From positions 1 through 64,000 of the forward strand of contig NZ_DASQNA010000039.1 in the NCBI RefSeq assembly GCF_035645195.1: 64,000 bases of DNA. Direction: 5' to 3'. How positions within the stretch are numbered: the first letter of the stretch is position 1; every line of letters starts with the position of its first letter. Of this stretch, positions 52,279 to 64,000 are shown one piece after another. The notes under the pieces were generated by a model that did not search any database, had not been told where the DNA came from, and worked only from the letters and a program-made list of their open reading frames with translations. The translations under genes were made by a program, and so were the position numbers. This DNA comes from Paenibacillus sp. (GTDB taxonomy: Bacteria; Bacillota; Bacilli; Paenibacillales; YIM-B00363).

Positions 52279-53421
52279 ATGAAACGTTTGAAGGTCATGA
52301 CCGTGTTCGGGGTTCGTCCGGAAGCGGTCAAGATGGCGCCGCTCATCAAGGAGCTGGAGAAGCATCCCGACAGCATCGAATCGATCGTGTGCGTGACGGC
52401 GCAGCATCGCGAGCTGCTGGACAGCGTGCTCGACACGTTCGGCATCAAGCCTGACTACGACTTGAACGTCATGAAAGAACGGCAGACGCTGAACGAAGTG
52501 ACGATCCGCGTGCTGCAAGGGCTGGAGCCGGTTCTGCAGGAAGCGAAGCCGGACATCGTCCTCGTCCACGGGGATACGCTGACGACGTTCCTGGCGAGCT
52601 ATGCGGCGTTCCTTCAACAGATCAAAGTCGGCCACGTGGAAGCGGGGCTGCGCACGTGGAACAAGCTGTCGCCGTATCCGGAGGAGATGAACCGGCAGCT
52701 GACGGGCGTGCTGGCGGATTTGCATTTCGCGCCGACGGATTGGTCCGCGGGCAACCTGCGCAAAGAAAACAAACCGGAATCGGCGATTTACGTGACCGGC
52801 AATACGGTGACGGACGTCGGCCAATTCATCGTGCGCGAAGGGTACGAGCATCCGATTCTCGATTGGGCGCAGGGCAAGCGCCTCGTGCTGATGACGGCGC
52901 ATCGCCGCGAATCCCAGGGCGAACCGCATCGCAACGTGTTCCGGGCGGTGCGCAGAATCGCCGACGAATTCGAGGATATCGCGATCGTCTATCCGGTGCA
53001 CCCGAGCCCGGCGGTGAAGGAGCCGGCTCACGCGATGCTCGACGATCATCCGCGCATTCGTCTCGTCGAACCGCTCGATCTGGTGGAAATGTACAATCTT
53101 TATCCTCATACGCATCTGATCCTAACGGATTCCGGCGGTCTGCAGGAAGAGGCGCCGTCCTTCGGCGTGCCGGTCCTCGTGCTTCGCGACACGACCGAGC
53201 GACCGGAAGGCATCGAAGCGGGCACGCTCGAGCTCGTCGGCACCGACGAAGAAGCCGTATACGGCCGGGCGAAAGCGCTGCTATCGGACGCAGCTTTGTA
53301 CGATCGCATGAGCCGGGCGGCTAATCCGTACGGGGACGGCCGGGCGTCGGAGCGCATCGTCGCCGCGATCAAACACCATTTCGGCCTCGCCGCGGAACGG
53401 CCCGAGCCGTTCGTCCCATAA
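52279..53421 (+). CDS. mnaA: UDP-N-acetylglucosamine 2-epimerase (non-hydrolysing)
   Basis: Interconverts UDP-GlcNAc and UDP-ManNAc for wall teichoic acid or capsule synthesis. 380 residues. Seen: VMTVFGVRPEAVKMAPLIKE, VHGDTLTTFLASYAAF, HVEAGLRTWNKLSPYPEEMN and the C-terminal nucleotide-binding ILTDSGGLQEEAPSFGVPVL. Located between upp and the atp operon, as in several Bacillaceae. Also named wecB in other genomes. Confidence 0.94.
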   Translation: MKRLKVMTVFGVRPEAVKMAPLIKELEKHPDSIESIVCVTAQHRELLDSVLDTFGIKPDYDLNVMKERQTLNEVTIRVLQGLEPVLQEAKPDIVLVHGDTLTTFLASYAAFLQQIKVGHVEAGLRTWNKLSPYPEEMNRQLTGVLADLHFAPTDWSAGNLRKENKPESAIYVTGNTVTDVGQFIVREGYEHPILDWAQGKRLVLMTAHRRESQGEPHRNVFRAVRRIADEFEDIAIVYPVHPSPAVKEPAHAMLDDHPRIRLVEPLDLVEMYNLYPHTHLILTDSGGLQEEAPSFGVPVLVLRDTTERPEGIEAGTLELVGTDEEAVYGRAKALLSDAALYDRMSRAANPYGDGRASERIVAAIKHHFGLAAERPEPFVP

Positions 53422-53460
53422 GCCGAACGTTACAGCATACAGTTGCGCTGTATGGTTCTC

Positions 53461-53501
53461 AGCCCCCAAAAACCTTGATAAATCAAGGCTTTGCGGGGGC
53501 T
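53461..53501 (+). terminator. Structured end of the upp-mnaA unit
   Basis: Nested stems: outer AGCCCCC/GGGGGCT (53461-53467, 53495-53501), inner CCTTGA-TAAA-TCAAGG (53473-53488). The T run is weak (CTTTG), so it may be an inefficient terminator or a leader structure before the atp promoter. Confidence 0.55.
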
Positions 53502-53530
53502 CGTTCACGGAATGTTTGAATTTATATGAA

Positions 53531-53560
53531 TTGACAAACGCTCCGAAGGATGGATAAAAT
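53531..53560 (+). promoter_or_regulatory. Sigma-A promoter of the atp operon
   Basis: TTGACA (53531-53536), 18-base spacer, TAAAAT (53555-53560), 28 bases before atpZ. No other good promoter is seen before the atpC terminator. Confidence 0.8.
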
Positions 53561-53587
53561 AAATGAGGATTGACAGGGGTAACGGCT

Positions 53588-53809
53588 ATGAAAAAGAAAG
53601 GCAACGGGGATAATCCCTGGCGCGCGGCCGCGCTGGTCGGCGTCATGGGAGCGGATGTCGCCGTCTGCGTCACCCTGGGCTTTCTCCTTGGGCGGTGGTT
53701 GGGCGATTCACGAGGCTGGGTTGCCTTTGGCACGCTGGCGGGTCTCGTTGTCGGTATCTTCACATGCGTCGTCCTGGTGAAACGCTTACTGGAGGATTCC
53801 GATGGCTGA
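53588..53809 (+). CDS. atpZ: AtpZ/AtpI family membrane protein
   Basis: 73 residues from the ATG at 53588 (MKKKGNGDNPWRAAAL) behind AGGGG. Two membrane helices with ADVAVCVTLGFLLGRWLGD, the glycine-rich pattern of AtpZ proteins encoded at the head of atp operons, which are thought to work with AtpI in Mg2+ uptake or c-ring assembly. Overlaps atpI by eight bases. Confidence 0.85.
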   Translation: MKKKGNGDNPWRAAALVGVMGADVAVCVTLGFLLGRWLGDSRGWVAFGTLAGLVVGIFTCVVLVKRLLEDSDG

Positions 53810-54182
53810 ATTGCTGACGAGGGCCGTACGAACCGCGCTTTTTTTTATGTCCGCGTTATTGGCCGCTTGGGCGCTCGTCCCGGAAGGGAAGACGATCGCG
53901 GCCGGTCTTATGCTGGGCACCGCTGCCAGCGTCGTGAATGCGCTCTTATTGCGCAGGCGCGTCGAGGCGGCCGGCAAGCTCGCGGCGGAGGGGGGAGCGC
54001 GCAAAGTCGGGCTCGGCATGGGCGCCAGAATGGCGACGGTGCTGCTCGCGGCGATGATCGCCTACCGGTATCCCGAACAATTTTCCGTACCCGCTGCGCT
54101 GGCTAGTTGCTTTTTTGTTCAGTTTGTAGTTTTTTTTACAGCAGTTGTACAGAATAAACACCGTTCCGATGGAAAGGGGTGA
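53802..54182 (+). CDS. atpI: ATP synthase protein I
   Basis: 126 residues with four hydrophobic helices (ALFFMSALLAAWALVPEG, AAGLMLGTAASVVNALLL and two more at the C terminus), as in Bacillus AtpI, which helps assemble the c ring. Starts inside the end of atpZ and ends 7 bases before atpB. Confidence 0.88.
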   Translation: MAELLTRAVRTALFFMSALLAAWALVPEGKTIAAGLMLGTAASVVNALLLRRRVEAAGKLAAEGGARKVGLGMGARMATVLLAAMIAYRYPEQFSVPAALASCFFVQFVVFFTAVVQNKHRSDGKG

Positions 54183-54189
54183 GCACAGT

Positions 54190-54981
54190 ATGCACTTATT
54201 TCCGGTTGTAGAAATCGCAGGCTTGCATTTTGACCTGTCGACTATTCTGGCCATCCTGGTTTCGTCGCTGATCGTATTCCTGTTGGCTAGAGCGGCTGTC
54301 AGCAACCTGTCGGTTACGCATCCGACGAAAATCCAAAACTTCATGGAATGGGTTATCGAATTCGTACATAACACCATTGCCAGCACGATGCCGCTTGAGA
54401 AGGCGAAACGTTACATCTCGCTCGGGATGACGCTGATCATGTTCATTTTCATTTCGAACTTGCTCGGTCTTCCGTTCGGGATCGTGACGGAGGTGCCGGA
54501 AGATCATCACGGCCCGGTTACCGTCTTCGGCTTGGAGATTCTCTCCGAGCACGACCTGGAAGAGATGCACCACAACGGAGAACACGCGGCTTTCGCGTGG
54601 TGGAAGTCGCCGACGGCGGATTTGTCCGTTACGGCGGGGCTTGCGCTCGTTGTTATCAGCATGGTTCACTTCTTGGGAATCCGCGATAACACGAAGCATT
54701 ACTTCAAGCACTACTTCGAGCCTTACGCGGTATTCCTTCCGTTGAACATCCTGAAAGAGCTCTCAAAACCGCTTACGCTGGCGTTGCGTCTCTACGCGAA
54801 CATTTTCGCGGGCGAGGTGTTGATCGCTACGATTTTGATGATGGGTTGGTTCGGTCTCCCATTCATGGCGGCTTGGCAAGGCTTCAGTATTTTCATCGGC
54901 GCGATCCAAGCGTTCCTGTTCACGATCCTCACGATGGTGTACATTTCGCAGGCGACCGTGCATGACGAAGGCGCTCACTAA
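54190..54981 (+). CDS. atpB: ATP synthase F0 subunit a
   Basis: Forms the two proton half-channels next to the c ring. 263 residues from the ATG at 54190 (MHLFPVVEIAGLHFDL), behind AAAGGGGTGAG; the open frame to 54145 is not supported. Five to six membrane helices; the essential arginine is in LTLALRLYANIFAGE (about residue 200). A charged His-rich loop (SEHDLEEMHHNGEH) lies between helices. Part of the atp operon. Confidence 0.96.
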   Translation: MHLFPVVEIAGLHFDLSTILAILVSSLIVFLLARAAVSNLSVTHPTKIQNFMEWVIEFVHNTIASTMPLEKAKRYISLGMTLIMFIFISNLLGLPFGIVTEVPEDHHGPVTVFGLEILSEHDLEEMHHNGEHAAFAWWKSPTADLSVTAGLALVVISMVHFLGIRDNTKHYFKHYFEPYAVFLPLNILKELSKPLTLALRLYANIFAGEVLIATILMMGWFGLPFMAAWQGFSIFIGAIQAFLFTILTMVYISQATVHDEGAH

Positions 54982-55009
54982 CGCGTCGGCAGCAACAAAC
55001 AAACTATAA

Positions 55010-55255
<246 letters not shown>

Positions 55256-55281
55256 GAAACGCTCATAAATGCGTAGAGGCG

Positions 55282-55310
55282 CGGAAGGCTTCAGCCCTCC
55301 ACGCCTTCCG
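55282..55310 (+). other. Intercistronic stem-loop between atpE and atpF
   Basis: CGGAAGGC/GCCTTCCG, 8 bp with a 13-base loop, no T run. It may stabilise the 3' end of the highly translated atpE message rather than terminate. Confidence 0.5.
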
Positions 55311-55368
55311 TTTGGATTCAGCCTTATAACGGCTGGCATGAACGATTCAGCAGAAAGGAGTGTCAGCT

Positions 55369-55847
55369 TTGGAATTTGTATGGACTTCAACCGTCATTAC
55401 GATCGTGGCGTTCGTGCTGCTGTACTTGCTGTTGAACAAGTACGCGTTCGGTCCGTTATTTAATATTATGGAACAGCGCAAGCGTCTTGTCCTCGGCGAG
55501 CTGGAGCAAGCGGAAGCGAACCGCAAGGAGAGCGCAGCGCTTCTCGAGGAGCAGCGCAAAGCGATCGAGCAAGCCCGCAAGGAAGCTCAAGACATCGTCG
55601 AGCAAACGCGCAAAGTCAGCGCGAAAACGGCGGAAGACATCGTCGAGGCGGCGAAGAGCGAGGCAGCGCGTTTGAAAGAATCCGCGGTGCAGGACATCGT
55701 CAACGAGCGCAACCAAGCGATCGCCGAACTGCGCAAGCAAGTGGGCGAAATGTCCGTCAAGATCGCTACGAAGATTATCGAGAAGGAAGTCGACTCGAAA
55801 TCGCAAGATGAGTTGATCGATAAGTATCTGAAAGAGGTCGGAAGCCG

Positions 55848-55851
<4 letters not shown>
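55369..55851 (+). CDS. atpF: ATP synthase F0 subunit b
   Basis: Peripheral stalk linking F0 to F1. 160 residues from a TTG at 55369 (MEFVWTSTVITIVAF); the GTG at 55360 overlaps the AAAGGAG ribosome-binding site and is less likely. One N-terminal membrane helix, then a long charged coiled coil (KRLVLGELEQAEANRKESAA) to the C terminus. Its stop codon overlaps the atpH start (ATGA). Confidence 0.95.
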
Positions 55852-57921
<2,070 letters not shown>

Positions 57922-57944
57922 GCGCGGAAGGGGCGTGACTAAGC

Positions 57945-60261
<2,317 letters not shown>

Positions 60262-60278
60262 TCGGGGGTCAGTAGACC

Positions 60279-60689
60279 ATGAGCACAATGTTGTTGGAAA
60301 TCGTGACGCCGGAACGGAAGATCTACGGGCAGGAAGTTTCTATGGTGCTTGCCAAAGGCCTCGAAGGCGAGCTCGGCATTTTGCCGAACCATATTCCGCT
60401 CGTTACGCCGCTTCGCATCGCCGCGGTCACCGCGAAGGTGGAAGGGCAGAAGGACCATGTGATCGCCGTTCACGGCGGTTTCATGGAAGTGCGCAAGGAC
60501 AAGGTCGTCATCTTGGCCGAAAGCGCCGAGCTTCCTGAGGAGATCGACGCGGATCGCGCCGCTCGCGCACGCGAGCGCGCAGAAGCGCGAATTCGGGAAG
60601 CGCAGAAGGAGAAAGTCGATTTCCACCGCGCGGAGCGGGCGTTGGCGCGCGCAATGCTGCGGATCAACGTGAAAAATCGAGACATGTAA
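60279..60689 (+). CDS. atpC: ATP synthase F1 subunit epsilon
   Basis: 136 residues. Beta-sandwich N-terminal domain (LLEIVTPERKIYGQEV, LGILPNHIPLVTPL, GFMEVRKDKVVILAESAE) and a C-terminal two-helix domain that can inhibit ATP hydrolysis. Last gene of the operon, 17 bases after atpD. Confidence 0.96.
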   Translation: MSTMLLEIVTPERKIYGQEVSMVLAKGLEGELGILPNHIPLVTPLRIAAVTAKVEGQKDHVIAVHGGFMEVRKDKVVILAESAELPEEIDADRAARARERAEARIREAQKEKVDFHRAERALARAMLRINVKNRDM

Positions 60690-60701
60690 TACGGATAGCA
60701 G

Positions 60702-60734
60702 AGCCGAAGGCGAACAGCCTTCGGCTCTTTTTTT
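60702..60734 (+). terminator. atp operon terminator
   Basis: Perfect 10-bp stem AGCCGAAGGC/GCCTTCGGCT with a GAACA loop and eight T. Confidence 0.95.
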
Positions 60735-60951
60735 GTTTTCGGCGGAGCATTAGGGGTCTATTCAAATTTTGACGCGCGTAAAATCAATCCGTGGTTCGGA
60801 TTTCGAATCGGTTGAAGTGAAGTATAATGATGGAATTGCATGAAAGACGACTGACGCTTGTTCAGTAATTGTTTATTAGGCCGCTTTATAATGAAGCTTT
60901 GGAACGGTACGGACGAATATGTTTCTCTACATACTAAAGCGAGGTTAGAGG
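60735..60951. other. Intergenic leader of the large repeat-protein gene
   Basis: 217 bases with no gene. Two good -10 elements TATAAT are seen (around 60821-60826 and 60889-60894), neither with a clear -35 at normal spacing. GAGGTTAGAGG provides the ribosome-binding site for the next gene. Confidence 0.45.
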
Positions 60952-63900
60952 ATGAAATTCAAACGAAGATTTATTAGCATGTTCACCGCGGCAGTCATCG
61001 GCTTTACATCGCTGATTCCTGCCCCGAGCGCCTCGGCCGATACGCATAGCCTGACCTGGCCGGCTATCTTTACTCCTTATACAACCAGCGACGGAAAATC
61101 GATTTTCGATAAAGCGGGCGAGGCCGGGATCAGTCCGATCGATGTGGATATTACGAGCGGTACGGACAAAGGCATCGGCAATTTGCCTTCGGTGTACCAC
61201 GCGTCCGACGCGGACAATTTCTACGTTCGATTGCGGCTGAAAGGGAATCCGTACGACCGGAAGGGCGGTTTTTTGTCGTCGGTATGGATGGTCCATTTGG
61301 CGGGTAGCAACGGCAATCATCTTGCGACCGTCGGCCTGAACGGGAAATCGCCGAGCATCGATTATGTGTACATCGCGAATGCAGATGGCTCGAACGTTCG
61401 TCGCATTTATGAGACCGCCAACGGGAATACGGTTCCGGGCACTAGAATCGTGGCTGCGGAGAACGGGCAATACTTCTTGGATTTTCAAGTTCCGATCGCC
61501 GAGATCGCCGCGGCGACGAGCAACGCGCTGCAAGCAGGCAGTTCGGTAAAGCTCTATTTCGCCAGCTCCAAGGCGGCGAATCTCTCTGTCATAAATAAGG
61601 ATGGAATGGACGAAGGGAACACAGCCTCGTTCGCTTCGTATGCGCCGGTTACGTTGGGGACGACGGCGCCTTCCGTGACGATCGACGGAGGATATAGCAA
61701 GGAATACAACACGACGACCGGTTACGTCATGACCGGCGTGACCTCGCATTCGGGCGTGACGGTTCGGATTGAAGGAACGGCTTGCACGACGCCGACCTAT
61801 ACGGGTTCGCCGACTGTGGCGGGCGATAAAACGTGGAGTCTTACTTTGCCGGCATGTATTACGGATTCGAACGGCACCTACACGGCCGTCGCGGAAGTCA
61901 GTTCTTCGGGCAAGACGGCAACTTATACGCAGGAAATCACAATCAAAGTCAACACGACCAACTCGATTACGATCGACGGCGGAGCGGCCGTGACGACGAG
62001 CAGCACGTCGAGGGCGTTCAGCGGAACAGCGGTCGGGAACGGGAAAGTACATTTATATATTGATGGTAATCGGGTCACTGGAACCAGCGGCGAAAATGTA
62101 GGGAACAACGGGAGATGGTCATCGAGTTCTTTTAGCCTGCCCTCTCCTTCGAATGGCAAAATGTACGTCATTACCGCGAAGTTTTCGGATACGCCGAACT
62201 CGCCGCCGCTCGCGATGGCGACCCAGCGGCTTACGTACACTTCGGCCGTCGTCGTGACGCCGACAGTAGCGATCAACACGCTGCCTACGGACGGATCGCC
62301 TCGTCCGACGATCTCCGGCACGAGTACGAACGCCGATCGCGTGGAGCTGGAGATCGACGGCGTGACTGTAGACATTATTACCGAAAATCCGGGTACATGG
62401 AGTTATACGCCCGAGAAGCCGCTGTCGGCAGGGAACCGAATCATTACCGCGAAAGCGAAGACGAACACCGGCAATACGGCCACGGACAGCAAAACATACA
62501 ATGTTACGTTGCCTTCCATTACGATCGATAACGGGGATCCGTTCACGACGAACGACAATCTCCCGACGATCACCGGCCGCACGAACGCGGCGAACGGGAG
62601 CACGGTAACGGTTCAGATCAAACAAGGGGAGACCGTGGTGAAAACCGGGACGGCGACGCTTTCGAACGGAGTATGGCGGTTCGAAACAGCCGAGCCCCCA
62701 TTGGCCGACGGGATGTATACGGTCACGGCCAGCGTAAGCGGCGTATCCGCTTCGCAGACGATGATCGTCGATACGACAACGACGGTGAGCATCGATGCGC
62801 CGGCACATCAATCGATGACCGACAATCGCACGCCGACGATCTCCGGCGGGTCTGACCCTGGAGCGACGATCGATTTGCAGATCGATCCGGGTACCGGAAG
62901 CGCAATGGTTGTCAGTCTTAAGGCGAACGGCTCCGGTATCTGGAGTTATACGCCGACGTCCGATTTAGCATATGGGCTGCGTACTTTAAGGGCGATAGCA
63001 ACAGATGCGCATGGCAACGACTCTGCCCCTGCGGAGAGCGAGTTTACGATCACCCAGGGTCAAGTGGCGGCGCCGACGGCGAATCCGGCGAGCGGATCGA
63101 CGGTGGCGAACGGGAGCGCGGTAACGCTGAGCACGACGACGGGCGAGGCGACGATCCATTACACGACGGACGGGAGCGACCCGGATACGGGCGATACGAG
63201 CGGAACGAGCGTGACGATCACCGGGAATCCCGGGGATACCGTGACGGTGAAGGCGATCGCGGTGAAGTCGGGCATGGTGAACAGCGTAATCTCGACGTTT
63301 ACGTACACGCTGCAGGGTCAAGTCGCCGCGCCGACGGCGAATCCGGCTAGCGGATCGACGGTGGCGAACGGGAGCGCGGTAACGCTGAACACGACGACGG
63401 GCGACGCGACGATCCACTACACGATGGACGGCAGCGATCCGGATACGGGCGATGCGAGCGGAACGAGCGTGACGATCACCGGGAATCCAGGGGATACGGT
63501 GACGGTGAAGGCAATCGCGGTAAAGTCGGGCATGGTGAACAGCGTAATCTCGACGTTCACGTACACGCTGCAAGGTCAAGTCGCCGCGCCGACGGCGAAT
63601 CCGGCGAGCGGATCGACGGTGGCAAATAACAGCGAGGTAACGCTGAACACGACGACGGGCGACGCGACGATCCACTACACGACGGATGGGAGCGACCCGG
63701 ACACGGGCGATACGAGCGGAACGAGCGTGACGATCACCGGGAATCCAGGGGATACCGTGACGGTGAAGGCGATCGCAGTGAAAGCCGGGATGGTAAACAG
63801 TGTAATCTCGACGTTCACGTACACGCTGCAGGGTCAAGTGGCTGCGCCGACGGCGAATCCGACCCCGGGGCTCGTGCCGAGCGGTACGCAAGTCGAGTTG

Positions 63901-64000
63901 GGATCGACGACGACGGGAGCTACGATCTACTACACGGTCGACGAATCGACGCCGAGCAGGACTAGCGCGGTATATAGCGCACCGATTGCGCTGACCGCCG
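60952..64000 (+). CDS. Large secreted Ig-like and chitobiase-C-terminal-type repeat protein (partial)
   Basis: Open from the ATG at 60952 to the window end (over 1016 residues). Signal peptide ends near PAPSASADT (residue ~31). Residues 35-225 form a beta-rich domain (SVWMVHLAGSNGNHLATVG). Then come several bacterial Ig-like domains of ~85-95 residues, each beginning like SITIDGG or PTISGTSTNADRVELEIDG. From residue 703 there are 86-residue repeats of the chitobiase/beta-hexosaminidase C-terminal type (APTANPASGSTVANGSAV, TIHYTTDGSDPDTG). The C terminus is outside the window, so surface anchoring (e.g. SLH) cannot be judged. Probably an S-layer-associated or extracellular structural protein. 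Confidence 0.9.
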   Translation, partial: MKFKRRFISMFTAAVIGFTSLIPAPSASADTHSLTWPAIFTPYTTSDGKSIFDKAGEAGISPIDVDITSGTDKGIGNLPSVYHASDADNFYVRLRLKGNPYDRKGGFLSSVWMVHLAGSNGNHLATVGLNGKSPSIDYVYIANADGSNVRRIYETANGNTVPGTRIVAAENGQYFLDFQVPIAEIAAATSNALQAGSSVKLYFASSKAANLSVINKDGMDEGNTASFASYAPVTLGTTAPSVTIDGGYSKEYNTTTGYVMTGVTSHSGVTVRIEGTACTTPTYTGSPTVAGDKTWSLTLPACITDSNGTYTAVAEVSSSGKTATYTQEITIKVNTTNSITIDGGAAVTTSSTSRAFSGTAVGNGKVHLYIDGNRVTGTSGENVGNNGRWSSSSFSLPSPSNGKMYVITAKFSDTPNSPPLAMATQRLTYTSAVVVTPTVAINTLPTDGSPRPTISGTSTNADRVELEIDGVTVDIITENPGTWSYTPEKPLSAGNRIITAKAKTNTGNTATDSKTYNVTLPSITIDNGDPFTTNDNLPTITGRTNAANGSTVTVQIKQGETVVKTGTATLSNGVWRFETAEPPLADGMYTVTASVSGVSASQTMIVDTTTTVSIDAPAHQSMTDNRTPTISGGSDPGATIDLQIDPGTGSAMVVSLKANGSGIWSYTPTSDLAYGLRTLRAIATDAHGNDSAPAESEFTITQGQVAAPTANPASGSTVANGSAVTLSTTTGEATIHYTTDGSDPDTGDTSGTSVTITGNPGDTVTVKAIAVKSGMVNSVISTFTYTLQGQVAAPTANPASGSTVANGSAVTLNTTTGDATIHYTMDGSDPDTGDASGTSVTITGNPGDTVTVKAIAVKSGMVNSVISTFTYTLQGQVAAPTANPASGSTVANNSEVTLNTTTGDATIHYTTDGSDPDTGDTSGTSVTITGNPGDTVTVKAIAVKAGMVNSVISTFTYTLQGQVAAPTANPTPGLVPSGTQVELGSTTTGATIYYTVDESTPSRTSAVYSAPIALTA
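63058..63831 (+). repeat. Three near-identical 258-bp tandem repeats
   Basis: Units start at 63058, 63316 and 63574, each exactly 258 bases (86 codons) and nearly identical at the DNA level. A fourth, divergent unit begins at 63832 and is cut by the window end. They keep the reading frame and encode the GQVAAPTANPASGSTVANG repeat. Confidence 0.92.

Noticed and set aside
51457-53115. Upstream extension of the leftward spoIIP frame to 969 codons
   Set aside because: The extension runs antisense to upp and mnaA, has no start site and is His/Arg-rich shadow sequence; SpoIIP begins at 51456 with a proper ribosome-binding site.
63058-63831. CRISPR-like or satellite array
   Set aside because: The 258-bp units are in frame, contiguous and protein-coding, with no spacers.
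60934-63891. Leftward frames across the large repeat-protein gene
   Set aside because: They exist because the tandem repeats leave the antisense frame open; the rightward frame has a signal peptide and recognisable domains and simply lacks a stop inside the window.

Overview
The window looks like chromosomal DNA of a spore-forming, fairly GC-rich Firmicute of the Paenibacillaceae (Paenibacillus/Cohnella type). The evidence is the run 23S-5S rRNA, guaB, dacA, pdxS, pdxT, serS, tRNA-Ser known from the origin-proximal Bacillus locus, the block prfA, prmC, spoIIR, ywlC, mntP, ywlE, rpiB, ywlG, glyA, upp, mnaA, atp operon, the sporulation genes spoIIR, spoIIP and sspP, and large secreted repeat proteins. 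No 16S rRNA is present, so the genus is an inference.

Layout. 1-7970: end of an rRNA operon, then purine (guaB), cell-wall (dacA), vitamin B6 (pdxST) and serine charging (serS, tRNA-Ser) genes. 8035-12365: small spore-type genes including sspP, an Agr-like peptide-signalling locus (sensor-like membrane protein without a kinase, AgrB, and a 42-residue prepeptide with serine in place of cysteine), a CPBP protease, a TraX-like protein, a secreted coiled-coil protein and tRNA-Pro. 12440-30380: a 17.9-kb integrated element bounded by a perfect 48-bp direct repeat of the 3' part of tRNA-Arg(CCT). 30333-35501: tRNA-Arg, an acetyltransferase, tadA, a cluster of DnaA boxes, ychF, prfA, prmC and spoIIR behind a sigma-F type promoter. 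35649-43244: one secreted protein of about 2530 residues with leucine-rich and Ig-like repeats. 43380-53421: tRNA threonylcarbamoylation, Mn efflux, arginine phosphatase, a ZTP riboswitch in front of rpiB-ywlG-glyA, a nuclease-family protein, small membrane proteins, spoIIP, upp and mnaA. 53531-60734: complete ATP synthase operon atpZ-I-B-E-F-H-A-G-D-C. 60952-64000: start of another large secreted repeat protein that runs off the window.

The integrated element is the most interesting part. It has a tyrosine integrase next to the tRNA, an excisionase-type protein, a divergent repressor region with repeated operators, an FtsK/TcpA-like DNA translocase overlapping a replication-relaxation protein, a VirB2-like two-helix protein, a DnaD-like gene behind three 17-bp sites spaced exactly 23 bp (with a fourth, inverted, 146 bp further on), a CspA-like protein, several small unknown proteins, a phBC6A51-type helix-turn-helix protein and a single 711-residue phage tail tape-measure protein. 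No capsid, portal, large terminase, other tail gene or VirB4-like ATPase is visible. It therefore resembles neither a normal prophage nor a complete conjugative element, and may be a mobilizable element or phage satellite that kept one tail gene. A zinc-ribbon protein operon and an AT-rich HNH endonuclease look like cargo.
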